DNA of 64,000 nt from Loktanella atrilutea (lineage in GTDB: Bacteria; Pseudomonadota; Alphaproteobacteria; Rhodobacterales; Rhodobacteraceae): the NCBI RefSeq assembly GCF_900128995.1, contig NZ_FQUE01000002.1, positions 434,001 to 498,000 of the forward strand. The letters run 5' to 3'. The notes beneath the pieces were generated by a model, which worked only from the letters and a program-made list of their open reading frames with translations, did not search any database and was not told the origin of the DNA. Numbering within the stretch: position 1 is the stretch's first letter; every line of letters starts with the position of its first letter. Of the stretch, positions 27,498 to 36,603 are shown in pieces. A program made the position numbers and the translations under genes.

Positions 27498-29027
27498 TCA
27501 GCCGCCGATGCGGCCCAGAACGGCCCAGCGTTGCAGAAGGTCCTGCTGAAGCCCCTTGGCCCGGCCGTTGAAACCCGCAGCCCCCGCAGGCTGTTCGTCC
27601 AGTGATGACAGCGACGCTTGCCGCGCGGCCACATCGTGGGCAAAGATGGCAAAGGTCAATGTCCGCCCCTTGTCGGTCTCCAGATATCCTGCCAATGCCG
27701 AGACGAAGTTCAACGTGCCTGTCTTGGCCCGCACCTGCCCCGGAAAATCACGGATCGCCCGGCGTTGATCATCCAGCATCACAATCGATTTCATCAACGG
27801 ACGCAGCTGCGCCTCCACACCGGGCGCGTTCAGGAACGCCACCTCGTCACGGGCGGAGACCCGGTTTTCATCGGTCAGGCCCGAATGGTCCTCCAGGTGG
27901 ATATCGATCCCTGCGCGTCCCGTGTACCACTCTGCCATCCCCATGGCAGAGGCCTGCATATCAAGTGCCCTTCCGACCCGTTTCGCCGTCGCCGTCATGC
28001 CGACCGCCTCGGCGGTGATGTTGGTCGAATAAAGCAGCATGTCGCGCAGCATGTCTTGCAGGGGCTGGCTTTCGAACCGCGCGAGTTCCGTCGCTGCGGG
28101 CAGCGTGTCGACCAGCTTCATCGCCGGCAGGGTGACGCCCGCATCGCGTGCCAGGATCTGGAACACCTCGCCGGCATAAAGCGCGGGAAACCGCACCGGC
28201 AGCCACCTTGACCCAGCCTTGCCCAAGGCGCTGCGTGCGACGGTCCAGTCGTCGACACCCTGCCCTTCTGAATAGGTATAGACGGGTCCGGCACGGTCCA
28301 CGACCGCCATCCGCGCCGTTCTGACCGCGGGGCGGCGCGTCTCGCTGCGCGCATCAAGCGTGACGGTATAATCCGTACCAGCCCGCGACCATTCGAAATA
28401 GACGCGGTTGAAGTTCAGGTTCAGACCGCCCAGCGAGGGATTGTATCCCAGTTGGTCAAGCTGACCCGGCTCGATTTCCTTCACGCCCGGAAGGGCATTG
28501 CCCCAGACCAGAAAATCGCCGTCGATACCGGTTACGCCGACATCGGCCAGACGCTGCGCAAGTGTCGCCAGCTCGTCGGTGACGAGGTTCGGATCACCGC
28601 CGCCGGCAAGGATCAGATCGCCTTTCACGACGCCGTCCGTCACCGGCCCCGTCGCCAGAACGCGGGTGGCAAAGCGGTAGTCGGCGCCAAGCACTTCCAG
28701 AGCATAAAGCGCCGTCAGCGTCTTTGTGACGCTGGCCGGTGGGCGGCCTTCTTGGCCATCTACCTGTTCTAGCGTCTCTCCGGTCTCATGATCGCTGATG
28801 ACGAAACCCACCTTGCCCTCGAGTCCGGCGGCGCGGATCAGATCGACAGCGTTTTTGCGCGCGACGGGACGGACGCCGGTGGGCACCTCCGGTGCCGCGG
28901 GCGCCGCGACAGGCCGCAGGACGGGCCGCTGCGTGGTCTGGGGCGCGGCGAACGCCATGCCTGCAACAAGGGAAATCCCGCCGGACAGAAGCGCGCGGCG
29001 TGTCAGAAGTGTCTTCGGTTCAGTCAT
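27498..29027 (-). CDS. dacB: D-alanyl-D-alanine carboxypeptidase/endopeptidase (PBP4/DacB type)
   Basis: A 509-residue class C penicillin-binding protein. The N-terminus [19 protein letters not shown] looks like a Tat-type or Sec signal. The active-site motifs are SVTK (Ser99/Lys102), YSTN (SxN) and AKTGTLN (KTG), separated by the large insertion typical of PBP4 ([26 protein letters not shown]). It cleaves D-Ala-D-Ala and peptide cross-links in periplasmic peptidoglycan. Its 5' end overlaps the nadD stop by 8 bases, so both are in one transcript. Confidence 0.93.
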   Translation of the reverse strand: MTEPKTLLTRRALLSGGISLVAGMAFAAPQTTQRPVLRPVAAPAAPEVPTGVRPVARKNAVDLIRAAGLEGKVGFVISDHETGETLEQVDGQEGRPPASVTKTLTALYALEVLGADYRFATRVLATGPVTDGVVKGDLILAGGGDPNLVTDELATLAQRLADVGVTGIDGDFLVWGNALPGVKEIEPGQLDQLGYNPSLGGLNLNFNRVYFEWSRAGTDYTVTLDARSETRRPAVRTARMAVVDRAGPVYTYSEGQGVDDWTVARSALGKAGSRWLPVRFPALYAGEVFQILARDAGVTLPAMKLVDTLPAATELARFESQPLQDMLRDMLLYSTNITAEAVGMTATAKRVGRALDMQASAMGMAEWYTGRAGIDIHLEDHSGLTDENRVSARDEVAFLNAPGVEAQLRPLMKSIVMLDDQRRAIRDFPGQVRAKTGTLNFVSALAGYLETDKGRTLTFAIFAHDVAARQASLSSLDEQPAGAAGFNGRAKGLQQDLLQRWAVLGRIGG

Positions 29028-29676
29028 TCACCATCCCTACCGTGCGGTCCACCGGCCTGACAATCTTCGCACGATCACGCTTGCGCCATGCCCCCCGCGC
29101 CCGGATATCGCTCGATGACATGTCGTTCAGGGGCAGATCGACGAAGCACCAGGCGGGCGCCTCCTGCCGTCCCAGCGCCCGACTGGCAGAGGCGGGCAAA
29201 CGCGCAGACTTGTAAATGCGTGCCGCCCGGCTGACGCGCGCAGGAAGCCGATCGCCGGGGCGGGCCAGAATCCCGACGGGCACATTGTCCATGATCCACC
29301 GCCAGTCATTCCATCGATGGAATTGCACCAAATTATCCGCCCCCATCAGCCAGACGAACCGCACGCCGGGATACCTGTCCTGCAGGGCCTGCAGGGTCTG
29401 CGCCGTGATGCGTGTCCCCAGCCGCGCCTCGATATCCGTGATGGCGACACGCGGGTGCCGCATCACGGCCGCGGCCTGCGCCATGCGCGCGTCTAGTGGG
29501 GCGGGACCGGTCGCTTTCAGCGGATTGCCGGGGCTAACCAGCCACCAGACCCGGTCCAGCCCAAAGCGGCGCAGCGCTGCGCGGGTGATGTGGACGTGTC
29601 CCGTATGCGCCGGATCGAACGATCCACCCAGCAGGCCGATCACCTGTCCCCGTGTTGCCGCGGGCCACCCCTGCAT
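29020..29676 (-). CDS. nadD: Nicotinate-nucleotide adenylyltransferase
   Basis: A 218-residue nucleotidyltransferase. [18 protein letters not shown] contains the (H/T)xGH nucleotide-binding motif, and the C-terminal SSSDIRARG is the conserved ISSTxIR-type box. It converts nicotinate mononucleotide to NaAD, the step before NadE, which is encoded at 41-42.7 kb. The ATG at 29676 follows a GGAGG sequence; upstream in-frame codons are rejected because the fold starts here. It overlaps dacB by 8 bases. Confidence 0.94.
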   Translation of the reverse strand: MQGWPAATRGQVIGLLGGSFDPAHTGHVHITRAALRRFGLDRVWWLVSPGNPLKATGPAPLDARMAQAAAVMRHPRVAITDIEARLGTRITAQTLQALQDRYPGVRFVWLMGADNLVQFHRWNDWRWIMDNVPVGILARPGDRLPARVSRAARIYKSARLPASASRALGRQEAPAWCFVDLPLNDMSSSDIRARGAWRKRDRAKIVRPVDRTVGMVND

Positions 29677-29901
29677 GCCGCTCCTCCGTCCGTTCGCAGC
29701 AAAAGCGCCCAGCGCGGTCGCCGTGTAAAGTCCAAAATGCCCGGAAGGCTGCATTGCGACGGCCATTTCCGAACCCTGGGGCGTCGCCTATGGCCCCGCA
29801 CTCGTCACGATTCGGTCTGTCACCGCCCTGCGGTCCGCCCGTCTCCGATTGCCCCCGTGTCCGCTGCCCGATAAGGAAGAGAAAACCCATTCCAGCGGAG
29901 C

Positions 29902-31563
29902 ATGACCATGGCCAGCTATCAGTTCGTCTATTTCATGGACGGTGTGTCCAAGACCTACCCCGGCGGCAAGAAGGTCTTTGAAAACATCCGCCTGAACTTC
30001 CTGCCCGGCGTCAAGATCGGCGTCGTCGGCGTGAACGGCACCGGTAAATCCACCCTGATGCGCATCATGGCCGGTCAGGACAAGGATTTTGCCGGAGAAG
30101 CCTGGGCCGCCGAAGGCGCCCGTGTCGGTTACCTGCCGCAGGAACCGGAACTCGACCCGTCGCTGACGGTCCGCGAAAACGTCATGCTGGGTGTCGCCGA
30201 CAAGAAGGCGGTGCTGGACCGCTACAACGAAGTCGCGATGAACTACAGCGAAGAGACGGCGGACGAGATGGCCCGCCTGCAGGACGAGATCGACGCCCAG
30301 AACCTCTGGGACCTCGACGCGCAGATCGACGTCAGTATGGAGGCGCTGCGCTGCCCCCCCGACGACGCTGACGTCAGCACGCTTTCGGGCGGCGAGAAGC
30401 GCCGCGTCGCCCTTTGCAAGCTTCTGCTCGAAGCGCCCGACATGCTGCTGCTGGACGAACCGACCAACCACCTCGACGCCGAGACGATCGCCTGGCTGCA
30501 GCAGCACCTGATCGACTACAAAGGTACGATTCTGATCGTCACCCACGACCGCTACTTCCTCGACGCCATCACCGGCTGGATCCTCGAACTCGACCGCGGG
30601 TCGGGCATTCCGCACGAGGGCAACTACTCCTCCTGGCTGGAGGCGAAGGCCAAACGGCTGGAGAAGGAAGCGAAAGAGGACAAGTCCAAACAGCGCACGC
30701 TGGAGCGCGAACTGGAATGGATGCGTCAGGGCGCCAAGGCCCGCCAAGCCAAGTCCAAGGCGCGGATCAGCGCCTACAACGACCTCGCCAACCAGTCCGA
30801 ACGGGAAAAGATGGGCCGCGCCCAGATCATCATTCCCAACGGCCCGCGTCTTGGGTCCAAGGTGATCGAGGTCACGGACCTCAAGAAGGCCATGGGCGAC
30901 AAGCTGCTGGTGGAAAACCTGTCGTTCGACCTGCCCCCGGGCGGTATCGTCGGCGTGATCGGGCCGAACGGTGCCGGCAAGTCGACCCTCTTTTCCATGC
31001 TGACCGGTCAGGCCCAGCCTGACGAAGGCAGCGTCGAATACGGAGACACGGTCAAACTGTCCTACGTCGATCAGTCCCGCGACGCCCTGTCCCCCGACGC
31101 GACGGTCTGGGAAGAGATCACCGGCGGCGCCGAGATCATCGAACTGGGCGACGCCTCGATGAACAGTCGCGCCTATTGCTCCGCTTTCAACTTCAAGGGC
31201 GGCGATCAACAGAAGAAGGTCGGCCTTTTGTCGGGCGGCGAACGCAATCGCGTCCACATGGCCAAGCTGCTGAAATCCGGCGGCAATGTCCTTCTCCTCG
31301 ACGAACCGACCAACGACCTCGACGTCGAGACTCTGCGTGCGCTCGAGGACGCGCTGACCTCTTTCGCCGGTTGCGCCGTGGTCATCAGCCACGACCGCTT
31401 CTTCCTCGACCGGATCTGCACGCACATTCTGGCGTTCGAAGGCGACGCTCACGTCGAATGGTTCCAGGGCAATTTCGAGGATTACGAAGAAGACAAGAAA
31501 CGCCGTCTTGGCGCCGACGCGCTGGAACCCAAACGCCTGAAGCACAAGAAATTCGTTCGCTGA
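29902..31563 (+). CDS. ettA: Energy-dependent translational throttle protein EttA (ABC-F)
   Basis: A 553-residue protein with two ABC domains in one chain and no membrane segments. Walker A motifs are GVNGTGKSTLM and GPNGAGKSTLF; signatures are LSGGEKRR and LSGGERNR; Walker B strands are LLLDEPTNHLD and LLLDEPTNDLD. A Lys/Arg/Glu-rich linker between the domains (about residues 245-300) and the arm insertion in the first domain fit EttA. It binds the ribosomal E site and couples translation to ATP/ADP. A second ATG two codons in is possible. A clear terminator follows. Confidence 0.95.
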   Translation: MTMASYQFVYFMDGVSKTYPGGKKVFENIRLNFLPGVKIGVVGVNGTGKSTLMRIMAGQDKDFAGEAWAAEGARVGYLPQEPELDPSLTVRENVMLGVADKKAVLDRYNEVAMNYSEETADEMARLQDEIDAQNLWDLDAQIDVSMEALRCPPDDADVSTLSGGEKRRVALCKLLLEAPDMLLLDEPTNHLDAETIAWLQQHLIDYKGTILIVTHDRYFLDAITGWILELDRGSGIPHEGNYSSWLEAKAKRLEKEAKEDKSKQRTLERELEWMRQGAKARQAKSKARISAYNDLANQSEREKMGRAQIIIPNGPRLGSKVIEVTDLKKAMGDKLLVENLSFDLPPGGIVGVIGPNGAGKSTLFSMLTGQAQPDEGSVEYGDTVKLSYVDQSRDALSPDATVWEEITGGAEIIELGDASMNSRAYCSAFNFKGGDQQKKVGLLSGGERNRVHMAKLLKSGGNVLLLDEPTNDLDVETLRALEDALTSFAGCAVVISHDRFFLDRICTHILAFEGDAHVEWFQGNFEDYEEDKKRRLGADALEPKRLKHKKFVR

Positions 31564-31587
31564 TCCGACACGCTTTTAAGAGCCCTC

Positions 31588-31614
31588 AAAGCCTCCGCAC
31601 AGCGGGGGCTTTTT
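31588..31614 (+). terminator. Rho-independent terminator of ettA
   Basis: AAAGCCTCCGC, ACA loop, GCGGGGGCTTTTT: a stem of about 9-11 bp with one G-T pair, then five T. It lies 25 bases after the stop codon. Confidence 0.85.
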
Positions 31615-31730
31615 ACATCATGTCGGCAAGAAAATGTCACTTTTAGATGATGTAAAGCAACAAACGCGATAGCCCCTTTCTTTCGCCGCGTTTCCATCCG
31701 ATACTAAAATTAGTTTAGGGGGAGCATATC

Positions 31731-31907
31731 ATGGCTATCAGCATCCTTGGCGCATTGATCGGTCTGGCCGCGGCAATCGCGTCCGTTTTTGTAAATGGCA
31801 TTTCTGTCTTCGAAAGCTGCGCGATCTACCTCGTCATGTCCCTCACTACCGTTGCCATGTGTGCCATATCGGCAAGCTGGCCCGTTGCCGCGGAACCTCG
31901 TACCTGA
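31731..31907 (+). CDS. Small hydrophobic membrane protein, 58 residues, unknown
   Basis: The ATG at 31731 is preceded by AGGGGGAG at a good distance, and the frame runs to TGA at 31905. The peptide starts MAISILGALIGLAAAIASVF and has two hydrophobic stretches (about residues 3-25 and 30-50) with a short polar turn containing FES, so it should form a membrane hairpin. The C-terminus is polar. The gene is flanked by the ettA terminator and the first csp promoter region, so it should have its own promoter; an AT-rich palindrome ACTAAAATTAGT lies just upstream (31703-31714). No family is recognised. The ribosome site and membrane pattern support it being real. Confidence 0.5.
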   Translation: MAISILGALIGLAAAIASVFVNGISVFESCAIYLVMSLTTVAMCAISASWPVAAEPRT

Positions 31908-31937
31908 AGGCAAAAAATCGACGGGCGGCACGCGCCC

Positions 31938-31966
31938 TTGCTTTTGCCACGCGTTTGGGCTAGACA
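31938..31966 (+). promoter_or_regulatory. weak candidate promoter of the first csp gene
   Basis: TTGCTT, 17 bases, TAGACA. The consensus match is poor, but it would give a 5' leader of roughly 115-120 bases, comparable with that of the second csp gene. Confidence 0.25.
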
Positions 31967-32021
31967 ACTCGGGCAGACGTTATCCATCTCGACCCACTGT
32001 GTTCCTTTCCAGGCTACAGCG

Positions 32022-32045
32022 CTCGACATTGCACTGACTAAGCCG
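32022..32045 (+). promoter_or_regulatory. csp leader element, copy 1
   Basis: The block around TTGCACTGACTAAGCCG lies 45 bases before the ATG. It aligns with the equivalent region of the second csp gene with four differences and a one-base gap, while the DNA around it does not align. It is probably part of the 5' untranslated leader. Confidence 0.5.
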
Positions 32046-32090
32046 GGCCACCGCAATCTCGTGGGTGGCAAGACTAAAAGGAATAACACG

Positions 32091-32297
32091 ATGGCTACTG
32101 GCACCGTGAAATGGTTCAACGCAACCAAAGGCTTCGGCTTTATCGCTCCCGATGGTGGCTCCAAGGACGTCTTCGTCCACATCTCTGCTGTCGAGCGTTC
32201 GGGCCTGACCGGTCTGGCCGACAACCAGAAAGTCACCTTCGACATCGAATCCGGCCGTGACGGTCGCGAATCCGCTGTGAACCTGTCGTTGGCATAA
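32091..32297 (+). CDS. Cold-shock-domain protein (CspA type), copy 1
   Basis: A 68-residue single cold-shock domain. The RNP1 motif KGFGFIAPD and RNP2 motif DVFVHISAV are intact, and the N-terminus is the usual [10 protein letters not shown]. It binds single-stranded nucleic acid and acts as an RNA chaperone. The ATG at 32091 has AAAAGGAA upstream. It differs from the copy at 32546 at only a handful of positions (N11T, S22T, T49K and S53A by eye, plus A2P), so the two are a recent tandem duplication or are under strong constraint. Cold regulation cannot be proved from sequence. Confidence 0.95.
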   Translation: MATGTVKWFNATKGFGFIAPDGGSKDVFVHISAVERSGLTGLADNQKVTFDIESGRDGRESAVNLSLA

Positions 32298-32404
32298 GCC
32301 GCGATCTGCAATATCTGGGTGCGCGGAATCGCGCATCCTCCCATCGCCGTGTCGGCAACAACTGACCGATCCGTCTGGCGAGACGACTCTTATCCAAAAT
32401 TGTG

Positions 32405-32432
32405 TTGATTTTATCGCCGCGTCGAGGATAAT
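32405..32432 (+). promoter_or_regulatory. candidate promoter of the second csp gene
   Basis: TTGATT, 16 bases, GATAAT (5 of 6 at -10) in an AT-rich stretch; transcription would start near 32440 and give a leader of about 105 bases. Confidence 0.5.
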
Positions 32433-32481
32433 CCTTAACGCTACGTTAACTTTATCGACGACGGTCCCGACGGCCCGGTGC

Positions 32482-32504
32482 CTCGATCTTGCACTGACGA
32501 GCCG
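32482..32504 (+). promoter_or_regulatory. csp leader element, copy 2
   Basis: CTCGATCTTGCACTGACGA followed by GCCG, 41 bases before the ATG. It is the counterpart of the element at 32022-32045 and sits at nearly the same distance from the start codon. Confidence 0.5.
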
Positions 32505-32545
32505 ATCCGCTGCATTCCGCGAGCGGTGAAAATGGGAGAAGACCG

Positions 32546-32752
32546 ATGCCAACCGGCACCGTAAAATGGTTCAACACGACCAAGGGCTTTGGATTTATCG
32601 CGCCCGACGGCGGCACCAAGGACGTTTTTGTCCATATTTCCGCCGTTGAGCGTTCTGGCCTGACCGGCCTGGCCGATAACCAGAAGGTTAAGTTCGATAT
32701 CGAAGCTGGCCGCGACGGCCGCGAATCGGCCGTGAACCTGTCGCTGGCCTAA
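32546..32752 (+). CDS. Cold-shock-domain protein (CspA type), copy 2
   Basis: A 68-residue protein nearly identical to copy 1, starting [20 protein letters not shown], with both RNA-binding motifs intact. A GGGAGAAG ribosome site precedes the ATG. It has its own better-matched promoter, so the two genes are likely expressed separately and may respond to different cues. Its stop overlaps by 4 bases the stop of the convergent tesA-like gene. Confidence 0.95.
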   Translation: MPTGTVKWFNTTKGFGFIAPDGGTKDVFVHISAVERSGLTGLADNQKVKFDIEAGRDGRESAVNLSLA

Positions 32753-33375
32753 TCGGCCGGCAACGCATTCACGAAGTCCAGAACAGCTGGCCCCATGGCC
32801 GCGACAATCAGCTTCACCCCTTCCGCGTTGGGGTGGACGCCATCTGCCTGCAGGTAGCTTTGCAAGTTCTGACCGCGCAGCCCCTCGAACCAGTCGGGGT
32901 AGACAGGCACGTCGTATTTGGCTCCAAGATCGCCATACATGCCGTTGAATGCAGTTGCGTAGTCCGCGCCATAGTTCGTGCCTGCCCGCAGCCCGATCAG
33001 CATTGCCGGCACGTCGGCCGCTTCTGTCTTGCCAAGTATCTTGTCCAGATTATCACGGCTGACCTTCGGATCAAGGCCGCGCAGATAATCGTTGCCCCCC
33101 AGCGCCACCAGCATGCCATCGACATCCGGGGTCAGCGTCCAGCCGACCCGTGACAGGCCGCCGGCGGTGGTGTCGCCCGACACCCCGGCGTTCAGCAGGT
33201 TGACCTCTGCCCCATGGGCATCAAGCCACGCCTGCATCTGCGGCACGAAGCCGTCGGGCTGGTCCAGCCCGTATCCCGCCGTCAGGCTGTCGCCCAGCGC
33301 CGCGACGGTCACGGGTGCGGCAAAGGTCGCCGTGGCAAAAAGGCTCAGGATCAACCCGTTGCGGACCGAGCGCAC
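32749..33375 (-). CDS. tesA: Arylesterase / TesA-type SGNH lysophospholipase-thioesterase
   Basis: The four SGNH blocks are present: GDSLTAGYG (nucleophile Ser), NAGVSGDTTAGG, GGNDYLRG, and DGVHPNAEG (Asp-x-x-His). A signal peptide precedes the mature APVTVAALGDS. I favour the GTG at 33375, which gives a compact signal peptide MRSVRNGLILSLFATATFA (208 residues in all); an ATG at 33417 would add 14 residues and its codon would overlap the ATG of the divergent ABC gene. The same divergent tesA/ybbA-ybbP arrangement exists in E. coli, which supports the name. It acts in the periplasm on acyl esters or thioesters. Confidence 0.87.
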   Translation of the reverse strand: MRSVRNGLILSLFATATFAAPVTVAALGDSLTAGYGLDQPDGFVPQMQAWLDAHGAEVNLLNAGVSGDTTAGGLSRVGWTLTPDVDGMLVALGGNDYLRGLDPKVSRDNLDKILGKTEAADVPAMLIGLRAGTNYGADYATAFNGMYGDLGAKYDVPVYPDWFEGLRGQNLQSYLQADGVHPNAEGVKLIVAAMGPAVLDFVNALPAD

Positions 33376-33415
33376 TGCACCATATGCAAGGGAGAACAAA
33401 GAAAAGGTCCGCCCC

Positions 33416-34090
33416 ATGTCCGATACCGTCCTGTCGCTGCGCCAGGTGGCGCTGTCCCTCGACGGCAACGCAGGCAGGGTCGACATTCTGCACGACATCT
33501 CGCTTGACGTGGCGAGTGGCGAGACTTTGGGGCTGGTCGGGCCGAGTGGATCTGGCAAGTCATCTCTCCTGATGCTGATGGGCGGGCTGGAACAGGCCAC
33601 CGCTGGGACGATCAACGCCATGGGCGACGACCTGACCGCGATGAACGAAGACCAGCTCGCGCGCTTTCGCAGGTCACATATGGGGGTGGTGTTCCAGTCT
33701 TTCCACCTGATCCCCACGATGACGGCCCTTGAAAACGTCGCGACCCCGCTGGAACTGGCCGGGGTGGCTGACGCCTTCGACCGGGCGCAGGCGGAACTGG
33801 AGGCGGTGGGTCTCGGCAACCGCGTTGACCATTACCCCAACCAGATGTCCGGCGGCGAACAGCAGCGCGTCGCCCTCGCCCGCGCCTCCGCCCCGCGACC
33901 CAGGCTGCTGCTGGCCGACGAACCCACCGGCAATCTCGACGAGGCGAACGGTTCCGCCATCATCGACCTGCTCTTCGGCCTGCGCGACCGCCACGGCGCT
34001 ACGCTCATCATGGTGACCCACGCCCGCGACCTCGCTGCCCGGTGTTCGCGCGTGATCGGTCTGCGCGACGGCCGACTGGACGCTGCATGA
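33416..34090 (+). CDS. ABC transporter ATP-binding protein, YbbA/LolD-like
   Basis: A 224-residue ATPase of the MacB/LolD branch. Walker A is GPSGSGKSSLL, the Q-loop VVFQSFHLIPTMTALENV, the signature MSGGEQQRVALARA and Walker B LLLADEPTGNLDEANG, where the PTGNLD form is typical of this branch. It overlaps by 4 bases the start of the large FtsX-type permease and so forms one ABC system with it. By analogy with YbbA-YbbP it is a mechanotransmission-type ABC acting in the periplasm; the cargo is unknown. An AAAAGG ribosome site precedes the ATG. Confidence 0.92.
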   Translation: MSDTVLSLRQVALSLDGNAGRVDILHDISLDVASGETLGLVGPSGSGKSSLLMLMGGLEQATAGTINAMGDDLTAMNEDQLARFRRSHMGVVFQSFHLIPTMTALENVATPLELAGVADAFDRAQAELEAVGLGNRVDHYPNQMSGGEQQRVALARASAPRPRLLLADEPTGNLDEANGSAIIDLLFGLRDRHGATLIMVTHARDLAARCSRVIGLRDGRLDAA

Positions 34091-36603
34091 CCCTTTCCCT
34101 CGCGTTGACATTCGCCCGTCGCGAATTGCGCGGCGGCCTGCGCGGCTTCCGCGTGTTTCTCGCCTGCCTGGCCCTCGGCGTCGCCGCCATTGCCGCCGTC
34201 GGCACTGTCCGCGCGGGGATCGAGGCGGGCCTCGCAGAACAGGGCAGCGCCCTCCTCGGCGGCGATGCCCAGGCGACGCTGACCTATCGCTATGCCACCC
34301 CCGAAGAGCTGGCCTTCATGCAGGACGTTTCGACCACCCTGTCCGAAACAGTCGATTTCCGGTCCATGATCCTGGTCGGCGAAGAGCGCGCCCTGACGCA
34401 GGTTCGGGGTGTCGACGATGCCTATCCGCTGGTTGGAAAGGTCGCGCTCGACCCGCCGATGCCACTGGCCGACGCGCTGGCCGGGAATGGCACCCTCCCC
34501 GGCGGCGTGATGGAACGTGTGCTGTCCGACCGTCTTGGCCTCGAACCCGGCGACACGTTCCGCATGGGCACGCAGGATTTCGTCTTCAGCGCTGTCCTCA
34601 CCAGCTATCCCGACAACGCCGCCGGCGGCTTCTCCCTCGGGCCGCGCAGCATCGTCCTGACCAAGGATCTGACCAATGCCGGTTTGCTGACAGAAGGCAC
34701 GCTTTTCGACACCGACTACCGCATGCTGCTGCCCCCCGGCACCAACCTGCAGGCCTTGCAGGACCGGGCCGAGACGCAGTTCCGCGACACCGGCATGCGC
34801 TGGCGCGACAGCCGTGAAGGCGCCGGCGGCACCGCCCGCTTCGTTGACAGGATGGGGGCGTTCCTGATTCTGGTCGGCCTTTCGGGTCTCGCCGTCGGCG
34901 GTATCGGTGTCAGCGCCGCCGTGCGCGCCTACCTCGGCAATAAGACCGCCACGATCGCGATCCTCAAGACGCTCGGCGCCACGCGCGGCACGATCTTCGC
35001 GACCTATGCGATCCAGATCGGTGCGCTGACCCTGCTCGGCGTAGCGATCGGCCTCATCCTCGGCGGGGGCATCCCCCTCGCCCTTGCCCCCGTGATCGAG
35101 GCGCAATTGCCGATCCCCGCCGATTTCGGCCTCTACCCCGCACCGCTGATCGAGGCCGCGATTTATGGCATCCTCGCCTCCGCGATCTTCACCCTCTGGC
35201 CCCTTGCCCGGACCGAGAACATTCGCGCGGCGACCCTGTTCCGCGACGCCTTCGGCGGCGGAACCGCCCTACCCCGCTGGCCCTACCTCGCGATCACTGT
35301 CGCGATGATCGCCCTGCTGCTGGGCCTCGCCATTTGGTTCTCCGGCACTGTCTGGCTGACACTCTGGACGGCCGGCGGGATTGCGGGCGCCCTGCTGATC
35401 CTCGTCCTCGCCGCCGCCCTGATCCGCCTCGTGGCGCGCCTTCTGCGCCGCGCTGCGCGGGGCCGTCCCGCCCTGCGGCTGGCCCTTGCCAGCATTGGTG
35501 CGCGTGGCGGCGAATCGACCTCCGTGGTGCTCTCATTGGGCCTCGGCCTCGCCGTGCTCGCCGCCATCGGCCAGATCGACGGCAATCTGCGCCGCGCCTT
35601 CACCGCCGAACTGCCAGACCGCGCCCCCAGCTACTTCTTCGTCGACATCCAGCCCGACCAGATCGACGGCTACCGCCAGATCCTCGCCGACAACCCGGCC
35701 GTTACGAAGGTGGAAACCGCCCCCATGCTGCGCGGCGTCATCACCCGCATCAATGGCGAGGATGCCCAGAAGGTCGCCGGCGGCCACTGGGTTGTGCGCG
35801 GCGACCGCGGCATCACCTATGCCGACAATCTGCCCGATGGCAGCAGCCTTGCCGGTGGTGAGTGGTGGCCAAAGGACTACGCCGGCGAACCGCAGATCAG
35901 CTTCGCCGCCGAAGAAGCTGCAGAGATCGGCCTCGAATTGGGCGACACCCTGACGGTGAACGTCCTGGGACGCGACATCACGGGCACCATCACCAGTTTT
36001 CGACAGGTGAACTGGGACAGCGCGGGGCTTGGGTTTGTGCTGACCTTCAATTCCGCCGCTCTTGCCGGTGCGCCGCACAGCTGGATTTCCACCGTCTACG
36101 CGCCGGAGGAGGCCGAGGCCCGGATCCTCCGCGATGTGGCGACCGCCTATCCCAACGTCACCGCGATACGCATCCGCGACGCCATCGACCGCGTGTCCGT
36201 ACTGATCGAGGGGATCACCGCCGCCACCCGCTACGGCGCGCTGGCAACCCTCGTGACGGGCTTCCTCGTCCTGATCGGGGCCGCCGCCGCCGGCGAACGG
36301 GCCCGCACGTTCGAGGCGGCAGTCCTCAAGACTCTGGGCGCCACACGCGGCCTGATCGTCGCAAGCTTCGCCCTGCGCGCCGCCCTGCTGGGGTTGGCGG
36401 CGGGGGTCGTGGCGCTGACGGCTGGCATCATCGGCGGCTGGGCGGTACAGACCTACATCATGGAAAACGACTATCGGATCATCTGGTCGAACGCGCTCTG
36501 GATCGTCGGCGGCGGTATACTCGTCTCGCTGCTCGCTGGCCTCGCCTTCGCGATCCGCCCCCTGCAGGCTGCCCCGGCGCAGGTGCTGCGTGCCCGTGAA
36601 TGA
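34087..36603 (+). CDS. FtsX-like permease, YbbP type
   Basis: An 838-residue membrane protein: one N-terminal membrane helix (about residues 20-42), a periplasmic MacB-PCD-like domain, then a duplicated set of FtsX modules. Three helices lie in the middle (IKTLGATRGTIFATYAIQIG region), four or more follow about residue 410-490, and a second FtsX module ends the protein (VLKTLGATRGLIVASFALRA). The duplicated KTLGATRG coupling motif shows the internal repeat typical of YbbP. It works with the ATPase encoded just upstream (ATGA overlap) next to tesA. Confidence 0.92.
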   Translation: MTLSLALTFARRELRGGLRGFRVFLACLALGVAAIAAVGTVRAGIEAGLAEQGSALLGGDAQATLTYRYATPEELAFMQDVSTTLSETVDFRSMILVGEERALTQVRGVDDAYPLVGKVALDPPMPLADALAGNGTLPGGVMERVLSDRLGLEPGDTFRMGTQDFVFSAVLTSYPDNAAGGFSLGPRSIVLTKDLTNAGLLTEGTLFDTDYRMLLPPGTNLQALQDRAETQFRDTGMRWRDSREGAGGTARFVDRMGAFLILVGLSGLAVGGIGVSAAVRAYLGNKTATIAILKTLGATRGTIFATYAIQIGALTLLGVAIGLILGGGIPLALAPVIEAQLPIPADFGLYPAPLIEAAIYGILASAIFTLWPLARTENIRAATLFRDAFGGGTALPRWPYLAITVAMIALLLGLAIWFSGTVWLTLWTAGGIAGALLILVLAAALIRLVARLLRRAARGRPALRLALASIGARGGESTSVVLSLGLGLAVLAAIGQIDGNLRRAFTAELPDRAPSYFFVDIQPDQIDGYRQILADNPAVTKVETAPMLRGVITRINGEDAQKVAGGHWVVRGDRGITYADNLPDGSSLAGGEWWPKDYAGEPQISFAAEEAAEIGLELGDTLTVNVLGRDITGTITSFRQVNWDSAGLGFVLTFNSAALAGAPHSWISTVYAPEEAEARILRDVATAYPNVTAIRIRDAIDRVSVLIEGITAATRYGALATLVTGFLVLIGAAAAGERARTFEAAVLKTLGATRGLIVASFALRAALLGLAAGVVALTAGIIGGWAVQTYIMENDYRIIWSNALWIVGGGILVSLLAGLAFAIRPLQAAPAQVLRARE

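Noticed and set aside
29788-31545. A 585-codon open frame on the minus strand over ettA
   Set aside because: It is antisense to ettA, which has every ABC-F motif; there is no ribosome site or domain.
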